Below, one piece after another: positions 16,398-25,058 of a stretch of 64,000 nucleotides of DNA (within the stretch, counting starts at the first letter, position 1; every line of letters begins with the position of its first letter). Both the position numbers and the translations under genes were made by a program. This DNA comes from Psychroflexus longus. Its GTDB lineage: Bacteria; Bacteroidota; Bacteroidia; Flavobacteriales; Flavobacteriaceae. The notes beneath the pieces are model-generated. The model was given only the letters and a program-made list of their open reading frames with translations, had not been told where the DNA came from and did no database searches. The stretch spans positions 1-64,000 of the forward strand of contig NZ_JAIQZE010000011.1 of assembly GCF_020164595.1 (NCBI RefSeq). Reading direction: 5' to 3'.

Positions 16398-17738
16398 ATG
16401 CTAGAATATTTACCACAGATTTTATTTATAATAGTTTTAGTTGGAGCTGTTTTATTTTTCATTAAAAACGTTTCTTCGCTAAAAAGGAATATCAATTTAG
16501 GTAAGGAAATTGATCAATCTGACAGAAAAGATCAAAGGTTTAAGAAAATGATGAGGGTGGCTTTGGGTCAGTCCAAAATGGTTGCAAGACCTATCGCCGG
16601 AATTTTACATATCATCGTCTACGTGGGATTTATAATCATAAACATCGAAGTGCTTGAAATCATGATTGACGGTATTGCTGGAACTCATAGAATTTTCGGA
16701 TTTCTTGGACCTGTTTACGATTTTTTGATTAGTAGTTTTGAAATCTTAGCATTCCTTGTACTTGTAAGTGTTATCCTGTTTTGGATAAGAAGAAACATGA
16801 TGAACATTAAAAGGTTTATGTCTAAAGAATTAAAAGGGTGGCCTAAAAATGATGCGAATTATATTCTTTATTTTGAGGTCGTGTTAATGGTACTTTTCCT
16901 AACCATGAATGCTACAGACTATCAGTTACAACTACTCGGTGCATCTCATTATGCCAGTGAAGCTGGTATTACAGGTTCATTTCCTATTAGTCAATATTTG
17001 CTACCGCTTTTTGATGGGATGAGTGTAGAATCACTTGTAATCGTTGAGAGAACAGCTTGGTGGCTTCATATTGTTGGAATTCTAATTTTTCTGAATTATT
17101 TATATTATTCAAAACACCTTCATATTTTACTTGCTTTTCCAAACGTATATTTTTCAAGACTTGATGATTTAGGAAAATTCAAAAATCTTGATGCTGTCAC
17201 TAAAGAAGTGAAAATGATGATGGATCCAGATGCAGATCCGTATGCTGAACCAGAAGGAGGTGATGACGATATACCTGAGAAATTCGGAGCTAGTGATGTT
17301 CAAGATCTTAATTGGTTCCAATTATTAAGCGCTTATACATGTACAGAATGTGGACGTTGTACTTCAGAATGTCCAGCTAACCAAACTGGTAAAAAATTAT
17401 CTCCCAGGAAAATAATGATGGACACCAGAGATCGATTAGAGGAGGTTGGTCAAAAATTAAATAATAAAGAAGAAGTTACAGCAGATAATCAGCTTCTAGA
17501 TAATTATATTAGTCGTGAAGAGCTATGGGCATGTACAACTTGTAATGCATGCGTTGATGCCTGTCCTATAGGAATAGATCCATTGTCTATCATAATGGAC
17601 ATGAGACAATATCTCGTAATGGAAGAAAGTGCAGCTCCTGTAGAACTAAATAATGCAATGTCCAATATTGAAAATAATTCTGCACCATGGCCTTACAACC
17701 AGCAGGATAGATTGGATTGGGCAAAAGAAGAAGCTTAA
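16398..17738 (+). CDS. Membrane-bound (4Fe-4S) oxidoreductase subunit, heterodisulfide-reductase-like
   Basis: A 446-residue protein with about five N-terminal membrane helices (about 5-23, 65-88, 108-130, 155-172, 218-238). A soluble part carries two classical 4Fe-4S motifs: Cys315, 318, 321 and 325 (CTECGRCTSECP), and Cys379, 382, 385 and 389 (CTTCNACVDACP). The membrane part resembles the HdrE/NarI-type haem-binding fold. It probably passes electrons between quinones and a soluble partner. The partner is very likely the CCG-domain protein encoded at 18166, two genes on, so the pair would form one split Fe-S reductase. The physiological substrate is unknown. Confidence 0.85.
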   Translation: MLEYLPQILFIIVLVGAVLFFIKNVSSLKRNINLGKEIDQSDRKDQRFKKMMRVALGQSKMVARPIAGILHIIVYVGFIIINIEVLEIMIDGIAGTHRIFGFLGPVYDFLISSFEILAFLVLVSVILFWIRRNMMNIKRFMSKELKGWPKNDANYILYFEVVLMVLFLTMNATDYQLQLLGASHYASEAGITGSFPISQYLLPLFDGMSVESLVIVERTAWWLHIVGILIFLNYLYYSKHLHILLAFPNVYFSRLDDLGKFKNLDAVTKEVKMMMDPDADPYAEPEGGDDDIPEKFGASDVQDLNWFQLLSAYTCTECGRCTSECPANQTGKKLSPRKIMMDTRDRLEEVGQKLNNKEEVTADNQLLDNYISREELWACTTCNACVDACPIGIDPLSIIMDMRQYLVMEESAAPVELNNAMSNIENNSAPWPYNQQDRLDWAKEEA

Positions 17739-17740
17739 TC

Positions 17741-18154
17741 ATGTCACAAAAACAGCAAGATTCAAAAGGCAAAACAATTAGTCCAAGTTTACCTGATGGT
17801 GTAAAAAACTATTTAATTGATATTGATGGAACAATCACAGACGATGTCCCAAATGAAGAACCGGAAAGAATGGCGACCTGTGAGCCTTTTCCAGACGCAT
17901 TGAAAACTGTGAACAAATGGTATGGTGATGGACATCAAATTTGCTTTTTTACATCCAGAGTTGAGGAGCACAGAAAAGTTACCGAAGATTGGCTAAATAA
18001 ACATGGTTTCAAATACCATAGTCTATTAATGGGGAAACCTAGAGGTGGTAATTACCATTGGATAGATAACCATATTGTAAAAGCTACAAGATATAAAGGT
18101 CAGTTTACTGATCTAGTCGACAAAAAGGAGACAATTCAAGTATTTAAAGAATAA
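17741..18154 (+). CDS. HAD-superfamily hydrolase-like protein
   Basis: The ATG at 17741, two bases after the upstream stop, gives 137 residues. HAD motif I is DIDGTITDD (27-35) with both aspartates. Motif II is FFTSR (69-73) with Thr/Ser. A motif III/IV region is GKPRGGNYHWIDNH with Asp109. The fold without a cap domain is like the small phosphatases (5'-nucleotidase/acid phosphatase-like). Database entries in this group are sometimes labelled phosphoheptose isomerase, which the motifs do not support. The gene lies between two Fe-S protein genes, in the same direction and with short gaps, so a role with that complex is possible but unproven. Confidence 0.8.
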   Translation: MSQKQQDSKGKTISPSLPDGVKNYLIDIDGTITDDVPNEEPERMATCEPFPDALKTVNKWYGDGHQICFFTSRVEEHRKVTEDWLNKHGFKYHSLLMGKPRGGNYHWIDNHIVKATRYKGQFTDLVDKKETIQVFKE

Positions 18155-18165
18155 AAGAGATAATA

Positions 18166-18957
18166 ATGAGTGATAGTTTAAACGTGCCTACGATGGCATC
18201 ATATTTAGCAGAAGGAAAGCAACCTGAAGTCCTATTTTGGGTAGGCTGTGCTGGTAGTTTTGATGATAGAGCTAAAAAAATAACCAAGGCCTTTGTAAAG
18301 ATTTTAAATAATACAAATGTCGACTTTGCAGTACTTGGAACAGAAGAAGGCTGCACCGGAGATCCCGCAAAGAGAGCCGGTAATGAATTTTTGTTTCAAA
18401 TGCAAGCCATGACAAACATTGAAGTTTTGAATGGATACGAGGTAAAGAAAATTGTGACAGCTTGTCCTCATTGTTTCAACACAATTAAAAACGAATATCC
18501 ATCTTTGGGTGGAAACTACGAAGTCGTTCATCACACTCAATTTTTAAAGCAATTATTGAATGAAGGACGACTTAAAGTTGAAGGTGGGAAATTTAAGGGT
18601 AAAAGAATCACCTATCACGATCCTTGCTATCTTGGAAGAGCAAATGGAGAATATGAAGCTCCAAGAGATTTACTTCGAAAACTTGAAGTAGAACTTGTTG
18701 AAATGAAATCCTGTAAATCTAAAGGTTTATGTTGTGGTGCAGGCGGTGCCCAGATGTTCAAAGACGCAGAGAAAGGTGATAAAGAAGTCAACATTCATAG
18801 AACTGAACAGGCTGTTGATGTCAAGCCAGATGTTATTGCTGCAGGATGTCCATTTTGTAACACAATGATGACAGATGGAGTTAAAAACAAAGAAAAGCAA
18901 GATGATATTGCAGTTTTGGATGTTGTTGAAATGATTGCAAACGCAGAAGATTTATAA
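18166..18957 (+). CDS. CCG-domain (Fe-S)-binding oxidoreductase subunit, HdrB/GlpC-like
   Basis: A 263-residue soluble protein with two cysteine-rich CCG-type repeats. Repeat 1 has Cys28 (VGCAGSF), Cys63 (EGCTGDP) and Cys100/103 (ACPHCFNT). Repeat 2 has Cys154 (HDPCYLGR), Cys189-Cys190 (LCCGAGGAQMF) and Cys228/231 (GCPFCNT). Such CCG domains bind non-cubane or 4Fe-4S clusters in heterodisulfide reductase HdrB, GlpC and LutA. With the membrane Fe-S protein encoded upstream it likely makes a complete quinone-linked oxidoreductase. The order membrane subunit - HAD - CCG subunit - 160-aa protein is, to my knowledge, common in Flavobacteriia. Confidence 0.87.
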   Translation: MSDSLNVPTMASYLAEGKQPEVLFWVGCAGSFDDRAKKITKAFVKILNNTNVDFAVLGTEEGCTGDPAKRAGNEFLFQMQAMTNIEVLNGYEVKKIVTACPHCFNTIKNEYPSLGGNYEVVHHTQFLKQLLNEGRLKVEGGKFKGKRITYHDPCYLGRANGEYEAPRDLLRKLEVELVEMKSCKSKGLCCGAGGAQMFKDAEKGDKEVNIHRTEQAVDVKPDVIAAGCPFCNTMMTDGVKNKEKQDDIAVLDVVEMIANAEDL

Positions 18958-18964
18958 AATATAT

Positions 18965-19447
18965 ATGGTAGTAGAATTTAATCAATTACCAGATTCTTCA
19001 CGAGTCTGGGTTTTTCAATCCAATAGAGGATTTAGTGAAAGTGAGCTAGAGGAAATCAAGCCTATGATTGAGGCATTCTTGAAGAGTTGGACTGTTCATG
19101 GACAAGCTTTGAAAGCTGGTTTTGAAATAAGATATAATCGGTTTATTATACTGGGACTCGACGAGTCTCAAGCAAATGCGAGTGGATGTTCAATAGACGC
19201 ATCAGTCCATTTTATTCAAAGTTTGGAAAAGGAATATAACGTGGATCTATTGGATAAAATGAATGTAAGTTTCAAAAATGGAGAATACGTCGCCTTTAAA
19301 CCACTTCTGGATTTCAAAAAAATGGTAAAGCAAAAAGCTGTTTCTCCCCAAACAATTGTTTTCAATAATCTTGTGAATACAAAAGCTGAATATAAAGAAT
19401 TTTGGGAAGTGCCAATGACGGAGAGCTGGCACAGCCGTTTACTATAA
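18965..19447 (+). CDS. Conserved 160-residue flavobacterial protein of unknown function
   Basis: The ATG at 18965, 7 nt after the upstream stop, is the sensible start. The protein is 160 residues, without signal peptide or membrane helix. Recognisable pieces are SSRVWVFQSNRGFSE near the N-terminus, SWTVHGQALKAGFEI, NASGCSIDASVHFIQSLE (a Gly-Cys-Ser-Ile-Asp core with one conserved-looking Cys) and a C-terminal EFWEVPMTESWHSRLL. Homologues are often labelled ABC transporter ATPase, but no Walker A, signature or Walker B motif is present. The function is unknown. It follows the CCG protein gene and precedes the GH3 gene by 6 nt. Confidence 0.78.
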   Translation: MVVEFNQLPDSSRVWVFQSNRGFSESELEEIKPMIEAFLKSWTVHGQALKAGFEIRYNRFIILGLDESQANASGCSIDASVHFIQSLEKEYNVDLLDKMNVSFKNGEYVAFKPLLDFKKMVKQKAVSPQTIVFNNLVNTKAEYKEFWEVPMTESWHSRLL

Positions 19448-19453
19448 TTTTAT

Positions 19454-22366
19454 ATGATTTCTAAAAACTATTTGAAAGTCGTCGTTATGATGACTTTTTT
19501 TTCATTCAATTGTGTTTTTTCACAAAGCAGTCTGTTTTCTGAAGATATCAACAAGCAGAGGAAATGGGTAGAATCTGTTTATTCGAGCTTGAGTTTGGAA
19601 GAAAAAATTGGTCAATTGTTTATGATCGATGTTTTTACAAACAAATCTGATAGTGAACTTGAATCCATAAAGCGCTTTATCAAATCAAACCATATTGGAG
19701 GTGTCATTTTTTCTAAAGGAACACCATATAGACAAGCGCAATTCACTAACGATATTCAAACCGAAAATAAAGTTCCATTACTTATAGGTATGGATGCAGA
19801 GTGGGGGCTATCCATGCGTTTGGATTCTACTTACGCTTTCCCCTGGAATATGACTTTGGGTGCAATCCAGGATACAAGTATCGTCCGAAAAGTAGGATAT
19901 CAGATAGGTAGACACAATAAAAGGCTTGGAGTTCATATCAATTTTGCCCCGGTAGCAGATATAAACACCAATCCTGAAAATCCAATTATTGGCAACCGGT
20001 CTTTTGGTGAAAGCAAAGACATCGTTATTTCTCACTCCGTTGCTCTAATGAAAGGCATGCATGAAGCTGGCATCTTGACAAGTGCAAAACATTTCCCAGG
20101 ACATGGCGACACTCAGCAAGACTCACATAAAACGCTACCAACAATTAATTTTTCTGCAGATCGCATTCGAAATGTAGAATTGGAACCTTTTAAAGCTTTA
20201 ATCGATGAAGGCGTAAGTAGTGTCATGGTGGCACATCTCAATATCCCAAACTTGGATAGCCGTCCAAACTATCCATCTTCCTTATCTCCAAAAATTGTTT
20301 CTGAATTACTTGTTGATGAGCTTAACTTTAAAGGCTTAGTAATTACAGATGCTTTAAATATGAAAGGAGCGAGTGATAATAATTCTCCAGGTGAAGTTGA
20401 TCTTAGAGCATTTAAAGCTGGGAGCGATATTCTTTTGATTTCAGAAAACGTTCCTAAAGCAATTCAGATCATAAAGAATGCAATTTCGAGCGGAGAGATT
20501 TCCGAGGATAGACTGGAAAAATCAGTGAAGAAAATATTATACGCTAAGTATAAAGTTGGTTTGAATGATTTTGAAGCAATCCAAACTTCAAATTTAACTG
20601 CAGAATTAAATTCCGAAGAAAACGATGCCTTGTATCAACATGCAATTGAAAATTCAAGTACCCTGATAAAAAATGACCTTGGGATCCTTCCAATAAATGA
20701 CATTGAATATCAAAAAATAGGGTATTTGGAACTCGGTGATGATAGTGGTGATAAGTTCTATAAAACTATGAATATTTATGCCAATGTTGAAAAGATTGAG
20801 AATAAGGATTCAATACTTGATAATCCTGGAAAATTGGATTATGATCATGTCATAATTGGCTTTCATAAGTCAAACGCAAACCCTTGGACTGATTATAAAT
20901 TTACTCCTTTCGAATTAAACTTAATTAACACAATTTCAAAGGAAAATAAAGTTACACTTGTCAATTTTTCGAGACCTTACAGTCTGCTTGATCTTCAGAG
21001 TTTTATAAATATAGATGCGATCTTGCAAATATATCAGAATAGTGATATAGCTCAATCCGTAGCTGCTCAGCAAATTTTTGGAGCTTCATCTATAAATGGT
21101 AAACTGCCAGTAAGCATTTCTTCAGCTTTTCCATTAGGAACTGGTTATAAATTGAAATCTAATGGTCGACTTGGTGTAGGCTACTCACAGAATTTGGGTT
21201 TTAACTCTCATTTTGAAGCTAAAATCGATTCACTCGCTAATTATGCATTAGAAGAAGAGATGACGCCTGGTATGCAAATATTGATTGCTAGAAAGGGAAA
21301 AATTATTTATGACAAAAATTTTGGATTTCACACCTACGATAAAAAAATAAATGTTGAGTCCAGTAATGTTTATGATTTAGCTTCTCTTACCAAAATTCTT
21401 ACAACCTTACCTATTTTAATGACTCTTCAAGAGTCTGGCAAAATTAGTTTAGACTCAAAACTCCACGAACTCTTACCAGAACTTGCGAGCACAAATAAGG
21501 CTAATATTACCATCCTTGATATGCTATCGCATTATGCAAAATTAGAACCTTGGATTCCTTTTTATAAAAAGACTCTTGAAAATAAAAGCGACTATTACAA
21601 AACCGAACAGTCTAAAGAATTTAGTATAAAAGTCGCTAATAATATGTATCTAAGAACAGATTATAGAGATTCTATTTATGCTGAGATTGTTGAGAGCGAA
21701 TTAAGAGATACGTTAGAATATAAATATTCAGATTTGCCTTATTACTTTTTGAAAAAATTTATTGAAAAAGAATCAAATTCTTCATTGAGCAGTTTAGCAG
21801 AAACTTTTTTTTACAAACCAATGGGGCTTCATCGCTTAAAATTCTTCCCACTACAGCATTTCAAAAAGGAAGAAATTGTACCAACCGAATTCGATACAGA
21901 ATGGAGAAATGAACTTGTTCATGGAACTGTCCATGATCAAGGTGCTGCAATGCTCGGTGGAGTTGGTGGTCACGCAGGACTATTTGGAAACGCTCGTAAT
22001 GTAGCTTCTTTCATGCAATTGTATTTAAATGGAGGTGATTTTGGCGGTAAAACTTATTTTAAACCAGCTACTATGACTAGATTTAATACTTGCTACTACT
22101 GCGAGCAAAATGTGAGGAGAGGAGTGGGTTTTGATAAACCGCAGCTTGAAGATATGGGACCAACTTGTGGATGTATTTCTATGTCGAGCTTTGGTCATTC
22201 TGGCTTTACAGGCACTTATGCCTGGGCAGACCCTGAAGAAGAAATTATCTACGTTTTCCTATCCAATAGAATTCATCCAGATGCTTCCAACGCAAAACTC
22301 ATCAAAGAAGACATAAGAACCAAGATTCAAGGTTTTATTTATGAAAGTCTGCAATTGAAAAATTAA
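19454..22366 (+). CDS. Glycoside hydrolase family 3 / serine hydrolase (beta-lactamase-like) fusion
   Basis: A 970-residue exported protein (signal peptide 1-24, FSQ). Residues about 45-400 form a GH3 NagZ-like domain with KHFPGHGDT (212-220), MVAHLNIP and the nucleophile Asp299 in VITDALNMKGA. A GH3 C-terminal domain follows to about 575. Residues about 590-960 are a beta-lactamase/penicillin-binding-protein-like serine hydrolase with SLTK (644-647), YSDLPYY and GHSGFTG motifs. NagZ enzymes remove terminal GlcNAc from muropeptides. The attached serine hydrolase could be an esterase or peptidase on the same wall fragments. Such fusions are known in Bacteroidota; the exact substrate is inferred. 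It is the last gene before the bshA promoter. Confidence 0.9.
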   Translation: MISKNYLKVVVMMTFFSFNCVFSQSSLFSEDINKQRKWVESVYSSLSLEEKIGQLFMIDVFTNKSDSELESIKRFIKSNHIGGVIFSKGTPYRQAQFTNDIQTENKVPLLIGMDAEWGLSMRLDSTYAFPWNMTLGAIQDTSIVRKVGYQIGRHNKRLGVHINFAPVADINTNPENPIIGNRSFGESKDIVISHSVALMKGMHEAGILTSAKHFPGHGDTQQDSHKTLPTINFSADRIRNVELEPFKALIDEGVSSVMVAHLNIPNLDSRPNYPSSLSPKIVSELLVDELNFKGLVITDALNMKGASDNNSPGEVDLRAFKAGSDILLISENVPKAIQIIKNAISSGEISEDRLEKSVKKILYAKYKVGLNDFEAIQTSNLTAELNSEENDALYQHAIENSSTLIKNDLGILPINDIEYQKIGYLELGDDSGDKFYKTMNIYANVEKIENKDSILDNPGKLDYDHVIIGFHKSNANPWTDYKFTPFELNLINTISKENKVTLVNFSRPYSLLDLQSFINIDAILQIYQNSDIAQSVAAQQIFGASSINGKLPVSISSAFPLGTGYKLKSNGRLGVGYSQNLGFNSHFEAKIDSLANYALEEEMTPGMQILIARKGKIIYDKNFGFHTYDKKINVESSNVYDLASLTKILTTLPILMTLQESGKISLDSKLHELLPELASTNKANITILDMLSHYAKLEPWIPFYKKTLENKSDYYKTEQSKEFSIKVANNMYLRTDYRDSIYAEIVESELRDTLEYKYSDLPYYFLKKFIEKESNSSLSSLAETFFYKPMGLHRLKFFPLQHFKKEEIVPTEFDTEWRNELVHGTVHDQGAAMLGGVGGHAGLFGNARNVASFMQLYLNGGDFGGKTYFKPATMTRFNTCYYCEQNVRRGVGFDKPQLEDMGPTCGCISMSSFGHSGFTGTYAWADPEEEIIYVFLSNRIHPDASNAKLIKEDIRTKIQGFIYESLQLKN

Positions 22367-22405
22367 TTTGAGATTAGTTTAAGACTTAGATACTTTTCAA
22401 ACTTC

Positions 22406-22413
22406 TACTTTTG
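22406..22413 (+). promoter_or_regulatory. -7 promoter element for bshA
   Basis: TACTTTTG matches TANNTTTG, 18 nt before the bshA ATG. A TTTA at 22378-22381 lies 24 nt upstream as a poor -33. Confidence 0.45.
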
Positions 22414-22431
22414 AAATATATAATTTAAAGT

Positions 22432-23550
22432 ATGAAAATAGCCATAGTGTGTTATCCTACATTCGGGGGGAGTGGAGTAGTAGCTACAGAACTTGGAATT
22501 GCACTGTCAAAACGTGGGCATGAGATACATTTTGTGACTTACAAACAACCTGTAAGACTGGAATACTTGTCCAGTTCAATTCATTACCATGAAGTTCTGG
22601 TTCCTGAATATCCATTATTTCATTATCAACCTTATGAACTGGCGCTATCCAGTAAGTTGGTGAGAGTAGTACAAAAACATAAAATTGATATCTTACACGT
22701 TCATTATGCTATTCCTCATGCTTATGCTGGATTTATGGCTCAACAAATGCTATTGGAAGAAGGAATTAAGTTGCCAATGATGACAACATTACATGGTACC
22801 GATATCACTCTTGTCGGTAGCCATTCTTTCTACAAACCAGCAGTTAACTTTAGCATTAACAAGAGTGACATCGTCACATCGGTTTCTGAAAGCTTAAAAA
22901 ACGACACACTCGATATTTTTGACATTAAAAAGAAAATTGAAGTTGTACCAAATTTTATAGATATTTCCAATCTCAGAGAATCTTTTGAAGATTGTAAACG
23001 TCATATGGTTGCTTTTGAAGACGAAAAAGTGATTACCCATGTCAGTAACCTCAGGGAGGTAAAACGCCTGAATGATGTTATTGAAATCTTTTATAAAATT
23101 CAATTAAAAATTAAGTCGAGATTGATCATCGTTGGTGATGGACCTGATAGAGAAAAAGCTTCCAATTTGGCCAAAGATTTAAAGATTAAGGATAGAGTTA
23201 TTTTCTTAGGAAAAAGTAATGAAGTAGAGCGTATTCTTTGCTATTCGGATCTTTTTCTTTTGCCATCCGAAAAGGAAAGCTTCGGTCTTGCAGCCCTTGA
23301 GGCCATGGCTCATAGAGTTCCGATTATTTCTACTAATGTTGGAGGTTTACCGGAAGTTAACAAGCACGGCATTTCTGGTTATTTGAGTAATGTAGGTGAT
23401 ATTGATGATATGGCTCAAAATGGAATTAAAATCTTATCTAACGATAATGTTTTAAATAAGTTTAAATCTGGCGCTAGAGCTATTGCTGAACAATTTGATG
23501 TAGAAAGGGTAGTTTGTCAGTACGAAAAGTTATATCAGAAGATGATTTAA
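22432..23550 (+). CDS. bshA: N-acetyl-alpha-D-glucosaminyl L-malate synthase BshA
   Basis: A 372-residue GT4-family glycosyltransferase that joins UDP-GlcNAc and L-malate, the first step of bacillithiol synthesis. Diagnostic features are CYPTFGGSGVVATELG (7-22), the HVHYAIPHAYAGFMA segment and TTLHGTDITLVG. The GT4 donor site appears as VSNLREVKRLNDVI and EKESFGLAALEAMAHRVPII. The length matches characterised BshA. No bshB or bshC lies in the window. It has its own -7 element and is followed by a strong terminator. It implies that this organism uses bacillithiol as its low-molecular-weight thiol. Confidence 0.93.
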   Translation: MKIAIVCYPTFGGSGVVATELGIALSKRGHEIHFVTYKQPVRLEYLSSSIHYHEVLVPEYPLFHYQPYELALSSKLVRVVQKHKIDILHVHYAIPHAYAGFMAQQMLLEEGIKLPMMTTLHGTDITLVGSHSFYKPAVNFSINKSDIVTSVSESLKNDTLDIFDIKKKIEVVPNFIDISNLRESFEDCKRHMVAFEDEKVITHVSNLREVKRLNDVIEIFYKIQLKIKSRLIIVGDGPDREKASNLAKDLKIKDRVIFLGKSNEVERILCYSDLFLLPSEKESFGLAALEAMAHRVPIISTNVGGLPEVNKHGISGYLSNVGDIDDMAQNGIKILSNDNVLNKFKSGARAIAEQFDVERVVCQYEKLYQKMI

Positions 23551-23571
23551 TTCGCTAAGCAAATAATTATT

Positions 23572-23611
23572 AAAAAATACCTCGATAGCTTGGCTTCGAG
23601 GTATTTTTTTT
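23572..23611. terminator. Bidirectional terminator between bshA and mscS-like gene
   Basis: Arms AAAATACCTCGA and TCGAGGTATTTT enclose a short loop, with A and T runs outside, so it can end transcription from both convergent genes. Confidence 0.85.
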
Positions 23612-24521
23612 ACTCTTTAATATTCCTAATATCAATCTTTTCAGACCTAAATTTATTCTTTCCAAAATCCAAAGTTCTTATTGGGAATGGGATATTAATG
23701 TCATTTTCATTATAAGCTGCTTTAATTGCTAGTATTGCATTATGTTGGGCTTTATAAACATCGCCCTGATTGCCAACATCTGCCCAGAAACGCAATTGAT
23801 AGTTTATCGAACTATCACCAAATTCTGTATAATAGAACTGAATGCTTTCCCCTGGTCTTTGGTCAAAAATCTCTTTGATAGCATTTACTGTTATTTCTTG
23901 AACTTTTGGCAAATCACTTTCATAACCAACTCCACAGGTCAAAATTATTCGACCTCGAGGTGTTCTACTAAAGTTTTTAAAGGGCGCATCAACAATTTTA
24001 GAATTAGGGATTATAACTAAATTGTAATCAACTGTCTGAATTACTACGCTTCTCAAATTGATATCCACTACAAAGCCTGCATAATCGTTCGTCTCAATCC
24101 AATCTCCTATCTGAAGCTTAGGAATAAAACTTATAATTACTCCGGCAAAAGTATTGTGCAAAGTACCCTGCAGAGCAAAACCAACAGCAAGACCAACAAC
24201 ACCAGCCGCACCTAAAATAGAGGTAAGTACAGTATTAAGATTTAAGATACCTAAGGATAAAAATAAACCAAGGCCTATAATAAATACTTTAAAAACCTTT
24301 ACAGAAACCGTGCGAATAGAATCTTGGGCATTGCTTTTTCTGAAGATTTTATCGACTAATTTGCTAGAATATTTAGCGAAAATGACGAAAAGCACCAAAA
24401 CAAGAACTGCAAGCAAAAAATTGGGTAGGTTCAAAATTAATGAATCTACCCAATTGATGACATTATTAGACAACTCTGACCAAGACTTTTCAGTCTTTTC
24501 GATTATTTCAGAATCTTGCAT
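23610..24521 (-). CDS. MscS-family small-conductance mechanosensitive channel
   Basis: A 303-residue protein with a hydrophobic N-terminal half (helices about 30-48, 70-90 and 95-120). The glycine/alanine-rich pore helix GAAGVVGLAVGFALQGTL is followed by NTFAGVIISFIPKLQIGDW, the beta domain start typical of MscS (TNDYAGFVVDINLRSVVIQT), and a C-terminal alpha/beta cage. It opens under membrane tension to release solutes during hypo-osmotic shock. It starts 8 nt after the downstream dps gene's stop on the same strand. It is therefore likely the last gene of a stress operon and ends at a strong bidirectional terminator. Confidence 0.9.
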   Translation of the reverse strand: MQDSEIIEKTEKSWSELSNNVINWVDSLILNLPNFLLAVLVLVLFVIFAKYSSKLVDKIFRKSNAQDSIRTVSVKVFKVFIIGLGLFLSLGILNLNTVLTSILGAAGVVGLAVGFALQGTLHNTFAGVIISFIPKLQIGDWIETNDYAGFVVDINLRSVVIQTVDYNLVIIPNSKIVDAPFKNFSRTPRGRIILTCGVGYESDLPKVQEITVNAIKEIFDQRPGESIQFYYTEFGDSSINYQLRFWADVGNQGDVYKAQHNAILAIKAAYNENDINIPFPIRTLDFGKNKFRSEKIDIRNIKE

Positions 24522-24529
24522 CTTTTAGT

Positions 24530-25018
24530 TTAAGAATGTTGTTTTTCCTCTTTTTTCATTATCCAAGCATCAAGCATCCAACTTGTTTTCTCTAGTTCTC
24601 TAATATAGGCTCCGACAAGATCAATAGTACCTTCATCATCATTTTTATCTGCTACATCTATAGTATTTCTCATTTGAGATATAATTTTGCTATGATCACT
24701 AAGCAAGGTGGCTACCATTTCAAAATCTTCTATATCTGAAGAAGCTTCAGATAAATTGGATTTATCAAGGTATTGAGTAAAATTACTTTCGGGTTGAAAT
24801 CGTAAAGTTAAAATTCGTTCAGCAATTTCGTCAATTTTCACTTTAGCATCATTATACATATCCTCAAATTGTTCATGTAAGTCAAAGAAATTATGACCTG
24901 AAACGTTCCAATGAAAATTTCTTAACTTTTGATAATATAAATGATAATCTGCAAGTAAAATATTTAATTGTTTTACTGTTTCTTTAGTTTTTGATTTATC
25001 TAAATTTAGATAATTCAT
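24530..25018 (-). CDS. dps: Dps/ferritin-like DNA-protection protein (copy 1)
   Basis: A 162-residue four-helix Dps-family protein. The inter-subunit ferroxidase ligands are present at the right spacing: His36 (NFHWNVSG), His48 (FDLHEQF), Asp63 and Glu67 (KIDEIAERI). Dps dodecamers oxidise Fe(II) with H2O2 and store iron, protecting DNA. The lysine-bearing N-terminus (MNYLNLDKSKTKETVK) and the KKEEKQHS tail could aid DNA binding. It is one of two tandem paralogues about three quarters identical by eye, separated by 40 nt, so the pair arose by local duplication. Confidence 0.92.
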   Translation of the reverse strand: MNYLNLDKSKTKETVKQLNILLADYHLYYQKLRNFHWNVSGHNFFDLHEQFEDMYNDAKVKIDEIAERILTLRFQPESNFTQYLDKSNLSEASSDIEDFEMVATLLSDHSKIISQMRNTIDVADKNDDEGTIDLVGAYIRELEKTSWMLDAWIMKKEEKQHS

Positions 25019-25058
25019 AAAATTAAATTTTTTAAAATTAAACTTTAGTTATTCTCTA

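Noticed and set aside
18965-19447. The label ABC transporter ATPase for the 160-residue protein
   Set aside because: There is no Walker A (GxxGxGKS/T), signature LSGGQ or Walker B motif.
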